64,000 nucleotides of DNA from Undibacterium sp. 5I1 (GCF_034314085.1 NZ_JAVIWI010000001.1:124001-188000); one strand, 5' to 3'; shown: positions 35,381 to 45,127, numbered from the stretch's first letter. Program-made: numbers and translations. Notes: generated from the sequence alone by a model not told the origin.

Positions 35381-36232
35381 CTAATTATCGTATTGCGATA
35401 AACGCCGCTCTTCGTCCGCTTGTTCAATCCGCGCGATTTCAATCTCACGCATCACCGCGCCAACATCGGCCGGACGTTTATCCACTGCAACGCGACCAGT
35501 CAAGACGGTTTCTGGTGTGAGCAAACCTGCCTGATATAGCAGCCAGATTTCTTTGCCGTATTTGGTTCCTGCCAGTTGTGGCGCAAAGGGACTGAAGAAG
35601 TTCATCAAATTATCGACATCGCGCTCCAGCATGGCGCCTGCACTGGTATTGCCTGCAGCATCAATCGCTTGCGGCAAGTCAATGATGACAGGACCCTTGT
35701 CATCCACCAGAATATTGTATTCAGACAGATCGCCGTGGATGACGCCGGCACATAACATCAGGACGACCTGATGCAGCAATTGAGCGTGATAGTCCAGTGC
35801 CAGCGCTTCGGTCAGTTCAACATCATTTAAACGCGGTGCGGCGTTGCCAGTGGCATCTGTCACTAGATCCATCAGCAGTACGCCTTCAAAGCAGATATAC
35901 GGCGTCGGGACGCGCACACCGGCAGCGGCCAGACGGTATAAGGCATCGACCTCGGCGCTTTGCCAGACTTCTTCCTGCATCTTACGGCCGTAGCGGGTGC
36001 CTTTTTCCATCGCCCGCGCCTGGCGGCTATTTTTGACGGTACGACCTTCCTGGTAGGCGACGGCTTTTTTAAAACTACGCTGATTCGCTTCTTTATATAC
36101 TTTGGCGCAACGGATATCCTCACCGCAACGCACGACATACACCGTGGCCTCTTTGCCGCTCATGAGCTGGCGCAAGACATCATCGATTAACCCTTCATCA
36201 ACAAGTGGCTGTATTCTTTTTGGTATTTTCAT
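35381..36232 (-). CDS. RIO1-type serine protein kinase (PA4780-like)
   Basis: 283-residue bacterial RIO kinase. It has the RIO layout without the N-terminal winged helix: SGKEATVYVV (25-34) as the nucleotide loop, catalytic K44 (CAKVYKEANQRSFKK), the catalytic loop HGDLSEYNIL with D168 and N173, and the metal-binding IIDLPQA with D185. An acidic, Arg-rich tail follows. Bacterial members are linked to stress and translation, but substrates are poorly known. The ATG is at 36232. Single gene. Confidence 0.9.
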   Translation of the reverse strand: MKIPKRIQPLVDEGLIDDVLRQLMSGKEATVYVVRCGEDIRCAKVYKEANQRSFKKAVAYQEGRTVKNSRQARAMEKGTRYGRKMQEEVWQSAEVDALYRLAAAGVRVPTPYICFEGVLLMDLVTDATGNAAPRLNDVELTEALALDYHAQLLHQVVLMLCAGVIHGDLSEYNILVDDKGPVIIDLPQAIDAAGNTSAGAMLERDVDNLMNFFSPFAPQLAGTKYGKEIWLLYQAGLLTPETVLTGRVAVDKRPADVGAVMREIEIARIEQADEERRLSQYDN

Positions 36233-36429
36233 AAGTAATTAGTATAAATAATTCGGCTGAGTGCTTCCAATTTCCAGACACTGTAGCCAAACCGGGCGAA
36301 AAAATCAGATAAGCACCAAATTTAGCTATGACAAACAGTATGTAAAAACGGAATAGATAACGGATAGTACCAATTTGTGCGTCCCAGTCATACCATTGCG
36401 CACCATTCGACCTATAATCCAGTTTATCG

Positions 36430-36445
36430 CAGTACTGTTGTACTG
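36430..36445. promoter_or_regulatory. CAGTAC/GTACTG dyad before a small gene
   Basis: CAGTACTGTTGTACTG, a 6 bp perfect dyad with a TGTT centre, ends 8 bases before the AAGGAG ribosome binding site of the 36-residue Lys-rich protein. It could be an operator or a small leader hairpin. Confidence 0.3.
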
Positions 36446-36464
36446 TTTCACCAAGGAGCACATC

Positions 36465-36575
36465 ATGAGCAAAGCACAAGACAGTAAAAAAGCAGTCAAA
36501 AAAGAACCAGCAAAAACCATGAAGGAAAAAAAAGCGGATAAGAAAGTGAAGAAGGAGGCAATGAAGCGTCAGTGA
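36465..36575 (+). CDS. 36-residue lysine-rich protein
   Basis: A short ORF beginning MSKAQDSKKAVKKEPAK with 14 Lys in 36 residues; no hydrophobic stretch. AAGGAG lies six bases before the ATG, so translation is likely. The composition suggests a nucleic-acid-binding or disordered protein, as with other small Lys-rich Burkholderiales proteins; the function is unknown. Confidence 0.6.
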   Translation: MSKAQDSKKAVKKEPAKTMKEKKADKKVKKEAMKRQ

Positions 36576-36644
36576 TGCTGGATGTTGTCTACACCACTAT
36601 CCAATATCATGTTTCCTTAAGATTATTGATTTTGGATATCTAAA

Positions 36645-36690
36645 GATAATGCGGCTTCTGGCATGTTTCTATGTTAGAAGCCGCATTATC
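36645..36690. repeat. Long hairpin, second copy
   Basis: GATAATGCGGCTTCTGGCATG and ATGTTAGAAGCCGCATTATC form an imperfect 20 bp stem around a short loop. The core GCGGCTTCTGGCATG and the flanking TTGGAYATCTAAAG are shared with 27429-27484. It follows the small Lys-rich gene and may terminate it. Confidence 0.75.
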
Positions 36691-36866
36691 ATTGGACTTT
36701 GTACTTTTTGAATTTCCAAAAAATTACAAATGATGACCAGAGCTGATGACTCTAGTTCTGCATGGCTTTAGCAGGTATCCAAAGGGCGTTATTGAATTAA
36801 CGCACGTCTCTGGACTCCCGCCTGCACAGGAGTAACAAGAAAAATAGTTTTTAGAAATTCTCTTAG

Positions 36867-37080
36867 CACTTATGCAAAAATCAAAACCCCTCATCACAGA
36901 GGCATGCAGACACGCGGAAACAGAGGAACAACAAAGGAAGAGAAAGACAGGTTTTCGCTGTTCTCATGGCTTTCTCTGTGGCCCTGTGCCTCTATGTTGA
37001 GAGGTCTTAATTTTTTATGTACAGCCATCTAGTTCCATGGGAATGGTAGTAAATAGCTTTACGTTTTTGCATCAGTCCTA
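36867..37080. repeat. ~215 bp long-palindrome element, copy 2
   Basis: Begins CACTTATGCAAAAATCAAAACCCCTC and ends GTTTTTGCATCAGTCCTA. The interior has CAGAGG/CCTCT and GTGGCCCTGTGCC runs resembling 16190-16340. The outer ends resemble those of the ~100 bp element. No ORF. Confidence 0.55.
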
Positions 37081-37117
37081 TTAATATCTCTATTTTAGAA
37101 AAGTATCCGCTTCTAAT

Positions 37118-37576
37118 TTAATATCGAGATTTGATCCAGTCATCTATCGCAATTTTTCCAGGTCCAAATACTGCTAATACAGCCAGCAGCAAACCCCAAT
37201 ACAGATGATCATTGATGGCCGCCGGACACTCAAATGACCAAAGCTGCGGATACGATACGACTGCCATTGCATTGACTGCAAATAATCCTAAAGCGGCAGG
37301 GCGGGAGAATAAGCCTGTAATTAACAAAATCGGGAAAAACAATTCTCCACCAGCGCCGGTAATCGCGGCTAGCTCCGGCGGCAAGACGGGAACATGATAT
37401 TCCTCGCGGAATAGGGATAAAGTTGCCTCCCAGTCCTGAATCTTTACCATCCCAGATTTTAGAAATTGCCAGCCTACAAAAATCCGCAAACCAAGATTAA
37501 GCAATGCGCCGCCCCATTCTTGTATTAGTTGATCGATGCTGGTGCTGAGTTGATGCAGCCGCAAAAATTGGTTCAT
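37118..37576 (-). CDS. bufD: DoxX family membrane protein of the bufferin operon
   Basis: 152-residue protein with four hydrophobic helices (about 25-45, 65-90, 92-110, 120-140), the DoxX fold. Marks are LRIFVGWQFLKSGMVKIQDW and ITGAGGELFFPILLITGLF. In DUF2282/DUF692/DUF2063 operons a DoxX protein is the usual last member. Its job is unknown; a redox role in the membrane is suggested by the family. It starts 50 bases after the DUF2063 gene. Confidence 0.85.
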   Translation of the reverse strand: MNQFLRLHQLSTSIDQLIQEWGGALLNLGLRIFVGWQFLKSGMVKIQDWEATLSLFREEYHVPVLPPELAAITGAGGELFFPILLITGLFSRPAALGLFAVNAMAVVSYPQLWSFECPAAINDHLYWGLLLAVLAVFGPGKIAIDDWIKSRY

Positions 37577-37626
37577 TTTATTCTCCCTGTTAGTTATGCA
37601 AGTCAGTCGGAGGAGTGCGGTTTTCC

Positions 37627-38433
37627 TTACATGCGTTCATCGCTGGAAGACAGTTTACTCTCTACAAAAATGCCCCAGTTAAACCATTGCTGTAGTTGAT
37701 CCGCAATCTGAAAATCGGGATCGTGTTCCATCGCTTGCTCCAATGCCCATCCGATACTTTCTCCTTGCGATAAGGCTAGCAATCCAACATACGACGCTAT
37801 GCCTAATGCATGTACTTCGACTAACCAATGTTGGCGGTTGACTAAGCAATAGTTTTTTACCTCTAATTGCTCTGGATAAGCGACATCGATTTTTGGTTGG
37901 TGTGCTTGCCAAATGCTTGCACAAGCCCACTCCGATGTTATTAATCGGCAAGCTGGGTGTAGGCGCAAACGGGTTTGTCCAAAATGTTCTCCTGTTTTTT
38001 CAATCACTTCGGCCAGGCCCAACGGCGCTGTATTGGTTGCGTAATAGGCCGTATGCACATGCCACTCTAAGTTGGCGACATCTGGAAAATAGGGATAGTC
38101 ATTGATGATACCGATACCAGTTGCTGGATCAGCTAAAAAAATGGATAGCTGCGATCCAAATTCGTTTAAATCGCCTGAAGTAGACGGATGGGCGCGTCCG
38201 TAGGCTTTGGCCATTTGCTCAAAAAATTCTGCGCCGACCAATTGATATAAAACAGGATAGGTATTTTGTAAGGCTTGAGTCCAGATGGCGGACACATTCC
38301 CCCTATAAATCCCCAAGCGTTCTTGTGCTTGTTCCGGCGAGGATTTGAACAATGGACTGGTACTTTGGTCGGGAAACAATAAAGCATCTGCAAACTGCTG
38401 TTGTATCGCAGAGAGGCTGCGAGGGTCAGCCAT
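37627..38433 (-). CDS. bufC: DUF2063 / BufC partner protein of the MNIO enzyme
   Basis: 268 residues from the ATG at 38433, which overlaps the stop of the DUF692 gene by 8 bases (ATGGCTGA). The N-terminal half ([42 protein letters not shown], about 5-65) is the DUF2063 domain, sometimes called DNA-binding without proof; in bufferin-type RiPP systems this protein presents the precursor peptide to the MNIO enzyme. The C-terminal half is a compact beta-rich region. The tight coupling supports a BufB-BufC complex. Confidence 0.88.
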   Translation of the reverse strand: MADPRSLSAIQQQFADALLFPDQSTSPLFKSSPEQAQERLGIYRGNVSAIWTQALQNTYPVLYQLVGAEFFEQMAKAYGRAHPSTSGDLNEFGSQLSIFLADPATGIGIINDYPYFPDVANLEWHVHTAYYATNTAPLGLAEVIEKTGEHFGQTRLRLHPACRLITSEWACASIWQAHQPKIDVAYPEQLEVKNYCLVNRQHWLVEVHALGIASYVGLLALSQGESIGWALEQAMEHDPDFQIADQLQQWFNWGIFVESKLSSSDERM

Positions 38434-39328
38434 GATGTGCCGCTGATATTGAGTTACTGACACTACTTGCGTTGATGATGTTGGCACGAGACGCATCCCT
38501 GTAATACGTCGCCTTAGCCGCTTCGGCCAGCAGAACCGGTAGCGCCGGAATATCGGTATCCCATTCAATCAACACAGGAATTTCTGTGCCCAGTAGCGAG
38601 CACGTTGTTTGGTATAAATCCCATACCTCCGGCGCTAGTTCACAACCATGGTGATCGATCAGGCAGTCATCAGTACGCAAATGTCCTGCCAGATGAATCT
38701 CACCAATCACACCTTGTGGCAGATCAGAGAAATGACGCAGCGCTGCTAAGGCATCTTCGCCGTGATTATGCTGATTGACGTAGAGGTTATTGACGTCTAA
38801 TAAAATGCCGCAGCCTGTACGCTTTGCCAGTTGTACCAGAAATTCTGCCTCGGACATGTCATCTTGGGCGAAGCGTAAATAGGTCGAGACGTTTTCGATC
38901 AGCACGCTTCTTTGCAATAGATTTTGTACTTGATCAACCCGCTCGCATATCAACTCTAAAGCATCTTGACGCAATGGTAGCGGGAGTAAATCGTTTAAAT
39001 GACGACCAGTCACAGCACCCCAACACAAATGTTCGGATACCAGAGCAGGTTGTATGCGTTGAACCAGGTGGTGTAATTTTTGCAGATGGGCGTCGTTGTA
39101 GGCGTTGTAACCAACGGCAGAGCCGAGAGCTAAACCGACACCATGCAGGCTGATGGGATAATCTTGACGTAGTTGCTGCAAAACATGCAAATCGTAACCG
39201 CCATCGCCAAAATAATTTTCTGAATGCACCTCTAACCAGTCGATTGCTACTGGCGCATTCAGAAAATCACGGTAATGCTGACTGCGCAAACCAACGCCAA
39301 CCCCTAAGTTGACGGTCGGTTTGCGCAT
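38426..39328 (-). CDS. bufB: MNIO enzyme (DUF692), bufferin-modifying
   Basis: 300-residue TIM-barrel iron enzyme of the multinuclear non-heme iron oxidase family. Likely iron ligands are visible in ISLHGVGL (H62), LVSEHLCWG (H100), [10 protein letters not shown] (E145), [10 protein letters not shown] (D178), GEIHLAGH (H212, H216) and VLIEWDTD (E255). Characterised BufB-type enzymes convert Cys side chains of the partner peptide to 5-thiooxazole. The ATG at 39328 is preferred to a TTG at 39349. It lies 43 bases after the precursor gene. The modification is inferred for this strain. Confidence 0.9.
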   Translation of the reverse strand: MRKPTVNLGVGVGLRSQHYRDFLNAPVAIDWLEVHSENYFGDGGYDLHVLQQLRQDYPISLHGVGLALGSAVGYNAYNDAHLQKLHHLVQRIQPALVSEHLCWGAVTGRHLNDLLPLPLRQDALELICERVDQVQNLLQRSVLIENVSTYLRFAQDDMSEAEFLVQLAKRTGCGILLDVNNLYVNQHNHGEDALAALRHFSDLPQGVIGEIHLAGHLRTDDCLIDHHGCELAPEVWDLYQTTCSLLGTEIPVLIEWDTDIPALPVLLAEAAKATYYRDASRANIINASSVSNSISAAHHG

Positions 39329-39371
39329 CGTCTCGAACGCGGAGTTCAAGCTGTATTAAATTTAGCTAAAA

Positions 39372-39623
39372 TCAGGCTGCTTTGTCTACTTTGCCGCCCA
39401 TTTTTTCACAGGTGCCTGCCGGGACTTTTTTCCATTCACTAGGGTCCATATCTTTTTTGCCTTGGCCAGCGCAAGAATGGGAGCCAGTTTTAGTAGCGCA
39501 ATCATTTTGACCTGCTTTGGCGACGCCAAAACATTTTTCTGTTTTTGCTGGTTCAGCGGCGGCTGCCATAGCGGAACCAAGCAAACCTGCTAATGCAACT
39601 GCGATCATGGCTTTGTTGTTCAT
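39372..39623 (-). CDS. bufA1: Bufferin precursor (DUF2282, BufA1-like)
   Basis: 83-residue RiPP precursor from the ATG at 39623, with GGAGATCAAC in front. The signal peptide (about 1-23, AMAAAA) is followed by a short peptide holding exactly four Cys: C31 in [15 protein letters not shown]42, C51 in HSCAGQ and C72 in VPAGTC. This matches the DUF2282 family; in studied bufferins some of these Cys become thiooxazoles and the exported peptide sequesters copper, giving tolerance. Here the leader is the Sec signal itself. Expression is usually under an ECF sigma factor; none is encoded nearby. Confidence 0.9.
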   Translation of the reverse strand: MNNKAMIAVALAGLLGSAMAAAAEPAKTEKCFGVAKAGQNDCATKTGSHSCAGQGKKDMDPSEWKKVPAGTCEKMGGKVDKAA

Positions 39624-39808
39624 GTTGATCTCCAATAAATTAAAAAGGGCTTACATTAAGTTGAATCGATAATTGAATCAATACACATCACTTACAACGA
39701 ATAGTCGATCAAAGCAGAGATACCTTACACATCTTTTTAAAAAATGTCCTGCTTTTGTGTGAATCTTGTATTCATTATTAATTTTTACGAAACAAATTTC
39801 AAATTAGA

Positions 39809-40051
39809 TTCAACCCAGATTTTCCATTGGAACAGCGACAAGTGTGCCTTTGGCGGACTGACTGGCTAGACGCGACGACGACGCAAGCTGCATCTTGCTA
39901 GGAGGAGCAACAACGCCAGGCAGTTCGCCAACGGTGCAATTGTCGCTGTAGCGTTTCCACTCGAATCGCGGTGGTGCTATCCCTCTGAAGACCGCACGCC
40001 GTCTGCGTTTTTTGCGAAGTGGTAGCGGTCTAATGGAAAATCTGGGTTCAA
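39809..40051. mobile_element. 243 bp MITE-like element with 20 bp terminal inverted repeats
   Basis: TTCAACCCAGATTTTCCATT at the left and AATGGAAAATCTGGGTTCAA at the right are inverted copies with one mismatch. A second inner pair (GGAACAGCGACAA near the left; TTGTCGCTGTAGCG then TTTCC further right) gives nested symmetry. GC content is higher than in the flanks and no ORF is present. It separates the bufferin operon from the S4-protein gene. Confidence 0.75.
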
Positions 40052-40154
40052 TCTTGATTGGATACTAATTTTTAGCGGCAGTTTGGGTTATTCAGCGGAT
40101 AGGTTATTCTTCGCCTTGTAGCTAACAAGAAGCTTAATGTTGATCAGGAATTTT

Positions 40155-40373
40155 ATGCAAGAACTTACTTTTAGCCTGGATGGCGAATTCGTTGAATTGA
40201 ATCAATTATTAAAACTGGTCGGACTATGCGACAGCGGTGGTGCAGGCAAAGTGATTGTCGCCAGTGGTGCCGTTGCCGTTGACGGCAAGCAGGAGTTGCG
40301 TAAAACAGCCAAAATCCGGCAAGGACAAAAAGTAGTCTTGGGCGATGTTCGCATCAAGGTGATTGCGGCTTAA
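40155..40373 (+). CDS. ybcJ: S4 domain RNA-binding protein (YbcJ family)
   Basis: 72 residues forming one S4 alpha-L RNA-binding domain, the YbcJ family. FSLDGEFVELNQLLKLVGLCDSGGAGK and ASGAVAVDGKQELRKTAKIRQGQ carry the fold's conserved residues. The ATG at 40155 is chosen because AGGA lies seven bases upstream; an ATG at 40137 is in frame. Likely binds rRNA or tRNA in translation or ribosome rescue; the exact role is unknown. Confidence 0.88.
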   Translation: MQELTFSLDGEFVELNQLLKLVGLCDSGGAGKVIVASGAVAVDGKQELRKTAKIRQGQKVVLGDVRIKVIAA

Positions 40374-40408
40374 TTCACCCTAATACGTTTTGCTTATTTG
40401 TTGAATAA

Positions 40409-40864
40409 TCAAACGGCTGCTGTGCCGGCGCTGACTGGCTCTTCAGACAATGTTGCAAGTTGATTTTGCTGCATTTGCTCATTACTCATAAAGCGCGCCA
40501 GCATATTGTCCATGGTATCAACATGATGTTCAAACCAGTGCGGCAATTCTTCTGCCAGGCGTGCGCCTAAATCGGTTTCTCCTAATTCTATCCGGCGTCG
40601 CACTTCGTGCATGACTTGCAGTATGGCGTTGTGCTCTGTGATATGACAGCCGCCTGGTGGAAATTGGGTTTCAGTCATCCATTGATTTTCTTGATCGAAG
40701 TGTTCGACTGAATGTGCGATCAAGGCATCTAAACGCTCGATGTAGGTTGCCGGATTGTCTTCTGCCAGCGCAGCGCAGAGCGTGACAAATTCTTGATGTG
40801 TTTCATCCATGGGCGCATAGCTCAAACTTAGCCGATCCGACCATCCCCATTGTGTATCAGTCAT
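40409..40864 (-). CDS. Bacteriohemerythrin
   Basis: 151 residues from the ATG at 40864 (AGGAAAAATA in front). A four-helix hemerythrin domain spans about 8-125. The di-iron ligands are recognisable: H23 in DETHQEF, H55 and E59 in HSVEHFDQEN, H74 and H78 in HITEH, and H114 and D119 in FEHHVDTMD. Such proteins bind O2 for storage, delivery or sensing in the cytoplasm. The C-terminal 25 residues are Gln/Ala-rich and outside the domain. Single gene. Confidence 0.92.
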   Translation of the reverse strand: MTDTQWGWSDRLSLSYAPMDETHQEFVTLCAALAEDNPATYIERLDALIAHSVEHFDQENQWMTETQFPPGGCHITEHNAILQVMHEVRRRIELGETDLGARLAEELPHWFEHHVDTMDNMLARFMSNEQMQQNQLATLSEEPVSAGTAAV

Positions 40865-41140
40865 TATTTTTCCTAGTCGCGCCAGGCTCACTGGCGATTT
40901 CATTGCCAATTAATACTGCTCAATATTCTCGACAGGATTATCACTGATTGTAGATTTTTTTGCTGCGGGATTTTTTGGTGGTGTGAGCGTAATTTGTTAG
41001 TTCATCAAGGTGCGCTTTAATTTTTGGCTGACACGCTTGAATTACAACAAATCGTTGGTGAAGTGAGGAGGCGTGAGAAAAACTTAAGAAACAGTTCAAA
41101 TGTAATTCATGAGTATGAATTACCGTAAAAATAAAGTCAC
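40865..41140. other. Gap with a perfect 9 bp hairpin
   Basis: GTAATTCAT GAGT ATGAATTAC at 41102-41123 is a perfect dyad. Otherwise the gap shows no ORF and no member of the repeat families. The dyad lies downstream of yjfB and may add to its terminator. Confidence 0.4.
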
Positions 41141-41164
41141 CCGACGCACAACCTTGTACGTCGG
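41141..41164 (-). terminator. Terminator of yjfB
   Basis: On the minus strand CCGACG ... CGTCGG forms a 6 bp GC-rich stem 14 bases after the yjfB stop, followed by GTGACTTTATTTTT. Confidence 0.6.
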
Positions 41165-41177
41165 CAACAAAATAACA

Positions 41178-41378
41178 CTAAGCAGTGGTATTGATATTTC
41201 TGCCAAGATTTGGCGGTAAATTCGATACCGTTGGAGCGCTTGGAATCGCTTCGATCAAAGCGGTTGCGCTGTCCTTGCTAATGTCTTGCGCTTTTTTAAG
41301 CACAGCAATACTAACCGCTTGGCTAGTACCTACATCGGCCAAAGTTGTGGCAACGCTGGCAATACCTGTAACGTCCAT
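41178..41378 (-). CDS. yjfB: YjfB family protein
   Basis: 66-residue protein of the YjfB family, annotated as a putative motility protein because relatives often lie near flagellar or chemotaxis genes. The opening MDVTGIASVATTLAD, the SIAVLKKAQDISKDSATALI helix and the closing NLPPNLGRNINTTA are near-complete family signatures. GGGAGAATATA precedes the ATG. No flagellar operon is adjacent, though a YcgR brake is at 57200. The function has not been shown. Confidence 0.85.
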   Translation of the reverse strand: MDVTGIASVATTLADVGTSQAVSIAVLKKAQDISKDSATALIEAIPSAPTVSNLPPNLGRNINTTA

Positions 41379-41431
41379 TATATTCTCCCATTAATACGTG
41401 TCTTCCTTAACGGCTGGAACTGGGTGCGACT

Positions 41432-41962
41432 TTATAGCGAGACCGAAAATAACTTTTCCGCCAGCGCAAGTTGTAGCCATTTTAGTATCTGCTCCGGTTG
41501 ATTCAGATCGAGCCAGACTATGCCGGCACTCAGATCTGCTGGCGCTGGCGTATCTGCCGCAACTGCCACCACTCGCAGATCGCTTGAATACAAATCAGGT
41601 TTGCCGAGGCCGGGGCGATGGATTTCTAGTTTTGGAATGGGCTCCCACTTATAACCTTCTACTAAAGTCAGGTCGGCGGCTGCCAGACGGCGGAGCAAGT
41701 CAGACAACGAGGGTTCTGGCTTTTGCCGTAACTCTGTGATTAATGAAACACGATAAGGCGAGGCCAGCAGCACTTCATTTGCGCCTGCCATACGTAATCT
41801 TGCGCTATCTTTGTGCGGCGGCTCTAAAACAATATCATGATGACTATGTTTGATCACATTCACACTTGTACCTTGAGCAACTAGTTGTGTGATGAGATAT
41901 TCCAACAACGTGGTTTTTCCACTACCAGACCAGCCGATGACGCCGAGTAATTGAGTTGACAT
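41432..41962 (-). CDS. mobB: Molybdopterin-guanine dinucleotide biosynthesis adaptor MobB
   Basis: 176-residue GTP-binding protein of molybdenum cofactor maturation; it assists MobA in forming the guanine dinucleotide form. P-loop [10 protein letters not shown] at 10-19, then VIKHSHHDI (the KHxHH motif) near 37-46, [18 protein letters not shown], and a C-terminal WLDL segment. No mobA or molybdoenzyme gene is near. It starts 82 bases after ppc on the same strand. Confidence 0.9.
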   Translation of the reverse strand: MSTQLLGVIGWSGSGKTTLLEYLITQLVAQGTSVNVIKHSHHDIVLEPPHKDSARLRMAGANEVLLASPYRVSLITELRQKPEPSLSDLLRRLAAADLTLVEGYKWEPIPKLEIHRPGLGKPDLYSSDLRVVAVAADTPAPADLSAGIVWLDLNQPEQILKWLQLALAEKLFSVSL

Positions 41963-42043
41963 GTAATAATTGATTTTTTGGTAACTTAATAATTTCCTTG
42001 TCCGTATGGTACTCCAATAGAGAACAAGACTAGTGATCCAGAA

Positions 42044-44839
42044 TCAACCACTATTCCGCAAACCAGCAGCAATCCCATTGATCGATAAGTGTATGCCCCG
42101 CCTTACCCGCTCATCCGGGTCGCCATTGCGATAGCGCTCCAGTAACTCAACCTGCACATGGTTTAGCGGCGATAAATATGGGAAGCGATTGCTGATTGAG
42201 CGTTTTAGCAAAGGGTTCGCAGACAATAATTCTGACTGCCCAGAGATCGACGTTAAAGCGGCAATAGTCGCTTCATGTTCGGCTTTTAAACGCGGGAAGA
42301 TACGATTACGTAAAGCCTCGTCCTTGACCAGTTGCGCATAGCGGCTGGCGATACCGATATCGCTTTTGGATAACACCATCTCCATATTCGATAAGACCGT
42401 AGAAAAGAACGACCAGTCTTTAAACATCGCTTGCAGAGTTTGCAACCCATAGTCTGGATGTGCTTGCAAGTAGCTTGTGACGGCTGAGCCAAAACCAAAC
42501 CAGCCCGGCAACATCAGGCGACATTGTGACCAGCTAAATACCCATGGAATCGCTCGTAAATCCTCTATCGCCGTAGATTTTTTACGCGATGCCGGACGGC
42601 TGCCGATATTCAGTCCTGCGATTTCTGAGATCACTGTGGATTCCCAAAAATACTGCTCAAAACCCTCGGTCTCATAGACCATATTCCGGTAAGCGCGGAA
42701 AGCGTGATCGGATAACTCTTCCATCACTTTTAAAAATGCGGGTGGTGGCGCGGGCTCTTTATCCGACAGCAGGCTGGCTTCCAGAGTCGCTGCTGCCAAC
42801 ACTTCCAGATTGCGACGGCCAACTTCAGGATTGCCATATTTAGCGGTGATCACTTCGCCTTGTTCAGTCAACCGGATTTGCCCCTGCACTGCGCCAGCTG
42901 GTTGCGCCAGAATCGCCTGATAACTTGGGCCACCACCACGGCCGACCGAGCCGCCACGGCCATGGAACAAGCGCAAGCGTACTTGATGTTTAGCGAATAT
43001 TGTTACCAGATCTAACTCAGCTTTATACAGTTCCCAACCGGATGTCAGGAAGCCGCCGTCTTTGTTGCTGTCGGAGTAGCCCAGCATGACCTCTTGCGCA
43101 TGATTGCGACTTGCCAGTAAGCGTGCGTAAGCGGGTAAAGCGAGCAATCTATCCATCGACGGTGCGCTGTTTTGTAAATCACCAATGGTTTCAAACAGCG
43201 GAATAATATTCACATCCAGACTGCCTTCTAGCGGATGTAGTAAGCCTGCTTCTTTTAGCAATAAAGCCAGTTCCAGCATGTCCGATACGCCATCGGTTTT
43301 GGAGATAATACAGTTGGGCACAGCTCCTTTGCCGTAGCGCAATTGCGCCGTTCGGGCGCCACGATAAATCGCCAGCTCAGATTGAGTCTCTTCCGAGTAA
43401 GTAATATAAGGCGAGGCAAGTGGGCGCGAGGATTCGATTTCAGCCGCCAACAAATGGATGCGTTGCTCTTCGTCTAATTGCAGGTAGTTGCTGCCGGGTT
43501 TGGCGGCTTCTAATAATTCAGCTACGACCCGCTCGTGCACGTCGGAGTTTTGACGCAGATCGACCGGCGCTAAATAGAATCCGAACACACGTACTGCTCG
43601 GCGCAGGTGTCGCAAACGACCCCGTGTAATCGCAGCCGAGCCGTTGTCCAGTAGGGATTGATGGACGATATCGAGGTCGGCTGATAATTCTTCCGCCGTG
43701 GCATAGGGCGTCGCATCGCCGGATGCATGAATGACCGGGTCTGCGCCCAGCAATTGTTTGTAGGTGCCAGCCAGCCGCGCATAAATGCCGCTGACGGCAA
43801 GGCGATAGGGTTCATCTGCTCGATGCGGTGAGTGATCGGGCGAACGTTCCGCCAGATCCAGCAAGTCTGCCGACACATTGACCAGTAAAGTGGCCATCGA
43901 CAATTGCGAACCCAGCGTATGCAATTCATCCAGATAAAATTTGAGTGCGCGGGTTGCTTGCATTGCCAGAGTCTGTTCCAGCACGCTAGCAGTCACAAAA
44001 GGATTACCGTCGCGGTCACCGCCAATCCAGCTTCCCATCTTCATAAAACTAGGCAAATCAATTGGCTTATGGCTGTCCTCTTTGCTGCTCAGCAAATCCT
44101 CTAAACCTGCATACAAACTCGGTAGCTCGCGTAAGAAAGTGGCATCGTAAAAACTCAGACCGTTTTCCACTTCATCCAGCACCGATAATTTAGAGGTGCG
44201 CAGCATGCGGGTTTGCCATAAAGTCAGCACGGCACGATTGAGCGCCTCATCATTGGCGTCCGATTCTTCCGGCGTCAATTGCATACGATCACGCTCATCC
44301 AAGAGGCGAGTGATCACGGTCTGGCAATTCAAAATACTTTTGCGCTGCACCTCGGTCGGATGCGCTGTCAGCACAGGACTGACTTCTGCGGTCTGAAAAA
44401 AATCCAGTAACTGTTGGGTACTGTGACCGCTGCTGTACAAGGACTCTATTGTGTGCGCCAGACTGCCTGCGCGTGGTGTTGACCCAGCGATCAAATGCTT
44501 ACGGGTGCGGCGAATATGATGCTGATCTTCTGCCAAATTTACCAGATGAGAAAAATAACTAAAAGCGCGGATGACTTGCGTCGTCTGATCGTTGGTGAGC
44601 GTATCCAGCGTCGATTCCAGTTCTTCCCGCGCAGCCTCATCGGCATCGCGCCGGAAGCGGATCGAGTTTTGCCTTACCGTCTCAATCAAATCAAACACAA
44701 TGTCGCCATGCTGATTGCGTACGGTGTCGCCGAGTATCCGTCCGAGACGACGAATGTCTTCGCGCAGGCTTTGGTCTTTGTCGTCTTCAGTCATGTCGAT
44801 TATTTGAGAAGAGTGAGTATTCATCAGGTGAGCATTCAT
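42044..44839 (-). CDS. ppc: Phosphoenolpyruvate carboxylase
   Basis: 931-residue enzyme that makes oxaloacetate from PEP and bicarbonate to refill the TCA cycle. The catalytic H160 is in [12 protein letters not shown]; the second active-site stretch [17 protein letters not shown] and the [15 protein letters not shown] loop are intact, and the C-terminus ends in the conserved -RNSG. ATG codons at residues 1, 6 and 16 are alternatives; the first is used. Allosteric control by Asp and acetyl-CoA is usual for the family. Single gene followed by mobB. Confidence 0.97.
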   Translation of the reverse strand: MNAHLMNTHSSQIIDMTEDDKDQSLREDIRRLGRILGDTVRNQHGDIVFDLIETVRQNSIRFRRDADEAAREELESTLDTLTNDQTTQVIRAFSYFSHLVNLAEDQHHIRRTRKHLIAGSTPRAGSLAHTIESLYSSGHSTQQLLDFFQTAEVSPVLTAHPTEVQRKSILNCQTVITRLLDERDRMQLTPEESDANDEALNRAVLTLWQTRMLRTSKLSVLDEVENGLSFYDATFLRELPSLYAGLEDLLSSKEDSHKPIDLPSFMKMGSWIGGDRDGNPFVTASVLEQTLAMQATRALKFYLDELHTLGSQLSMATLLVNVSADLLDLAERSPDHSPHRADEPYRLAVSGIYARLAGTYKQLLGADPVIHASGDATPYATAEELSADLDIVHQSLLDNGSAAITRGRLRHLRRAVRVFGFYLAPVDLRQNSDVHERVVAELLEAAKPGSNYLQLDEEQRIHLLAAEIESSRPLASPYITYSEETQSELAIYRGARTAQLRYGKGAVPNCIISKTDGVSDMLELALLLKEAGLLHPLEGSLDVNIIPLFETIGDLQNSAPSMDRLLALPAYARLLASRNHAQEVMLGYSDSNKDGGFLTSGWELYKAELDLVTIFAKHQVRLRLFHGRGGSVGRGGGPSYQAILAQPAGAVQGQIRLTEQGEVITAKYGNPEVGRRNLEVLAAATLEASLLSDKEPAPPPAFLKVMEELSDHAFRAYRNMVYETEGFEQYFWESTVISEIAGLNIGSRPASRKKSTAIEDLRAIPWVFSWSQCRLMLPGWFGFGSAVTSYLQAHPDYGLQTLQAMFKDWSFFSTVLSNMEMVLSKSDIGIASRYAQLVKDEALRNRIFPRLKAEHEATIAALTSISGQSELLSANPLLKRSISNRFPYLSPLNHVQVELLERYRNGDPDERVRRGIHLSINGIAAGLRNSG

Positions 44840-44876
44840 CGGGCAAACTTATCGTTAATCGGAATTACTTAAATAA

Positions 44877-44960
44877 ATATACTCTGGTTAAGTATATTTA
44901 AAGTGTCCATATAATCATTGGACAATAAGGCATATTTTTATAAAAAAATTGGGAGTATAT
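44877..44960. repeat. 84 bp ATATACTCC/GGAGTATAT element, copy G
   Basis: ATATACTCTGGTTAAGTATA start, GTGTCCATATAATCATTGGACAAT centre, TTTTTATAAAAAAATTGGGAGTATAT end. It begins 37 bases upstream of the ppc start and lies between ppc and pgi. Confidence 0.9.
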
Positions 44961-45127
44961 AAAATGAGGCTGTTGTAACGATCTTTTGGGCAGGATTTTC
45001 CAGCGACCTACTGTCTTTCTCAATACCCCATAAAAACGGTCAATTCGCGTCAAACTCGGCACAAAGAAGCACCAAGCAGGCATCAAATTCAGCGATGCCC
45101 CCGCATTTCTGGACGCCTCAGTTCGCT

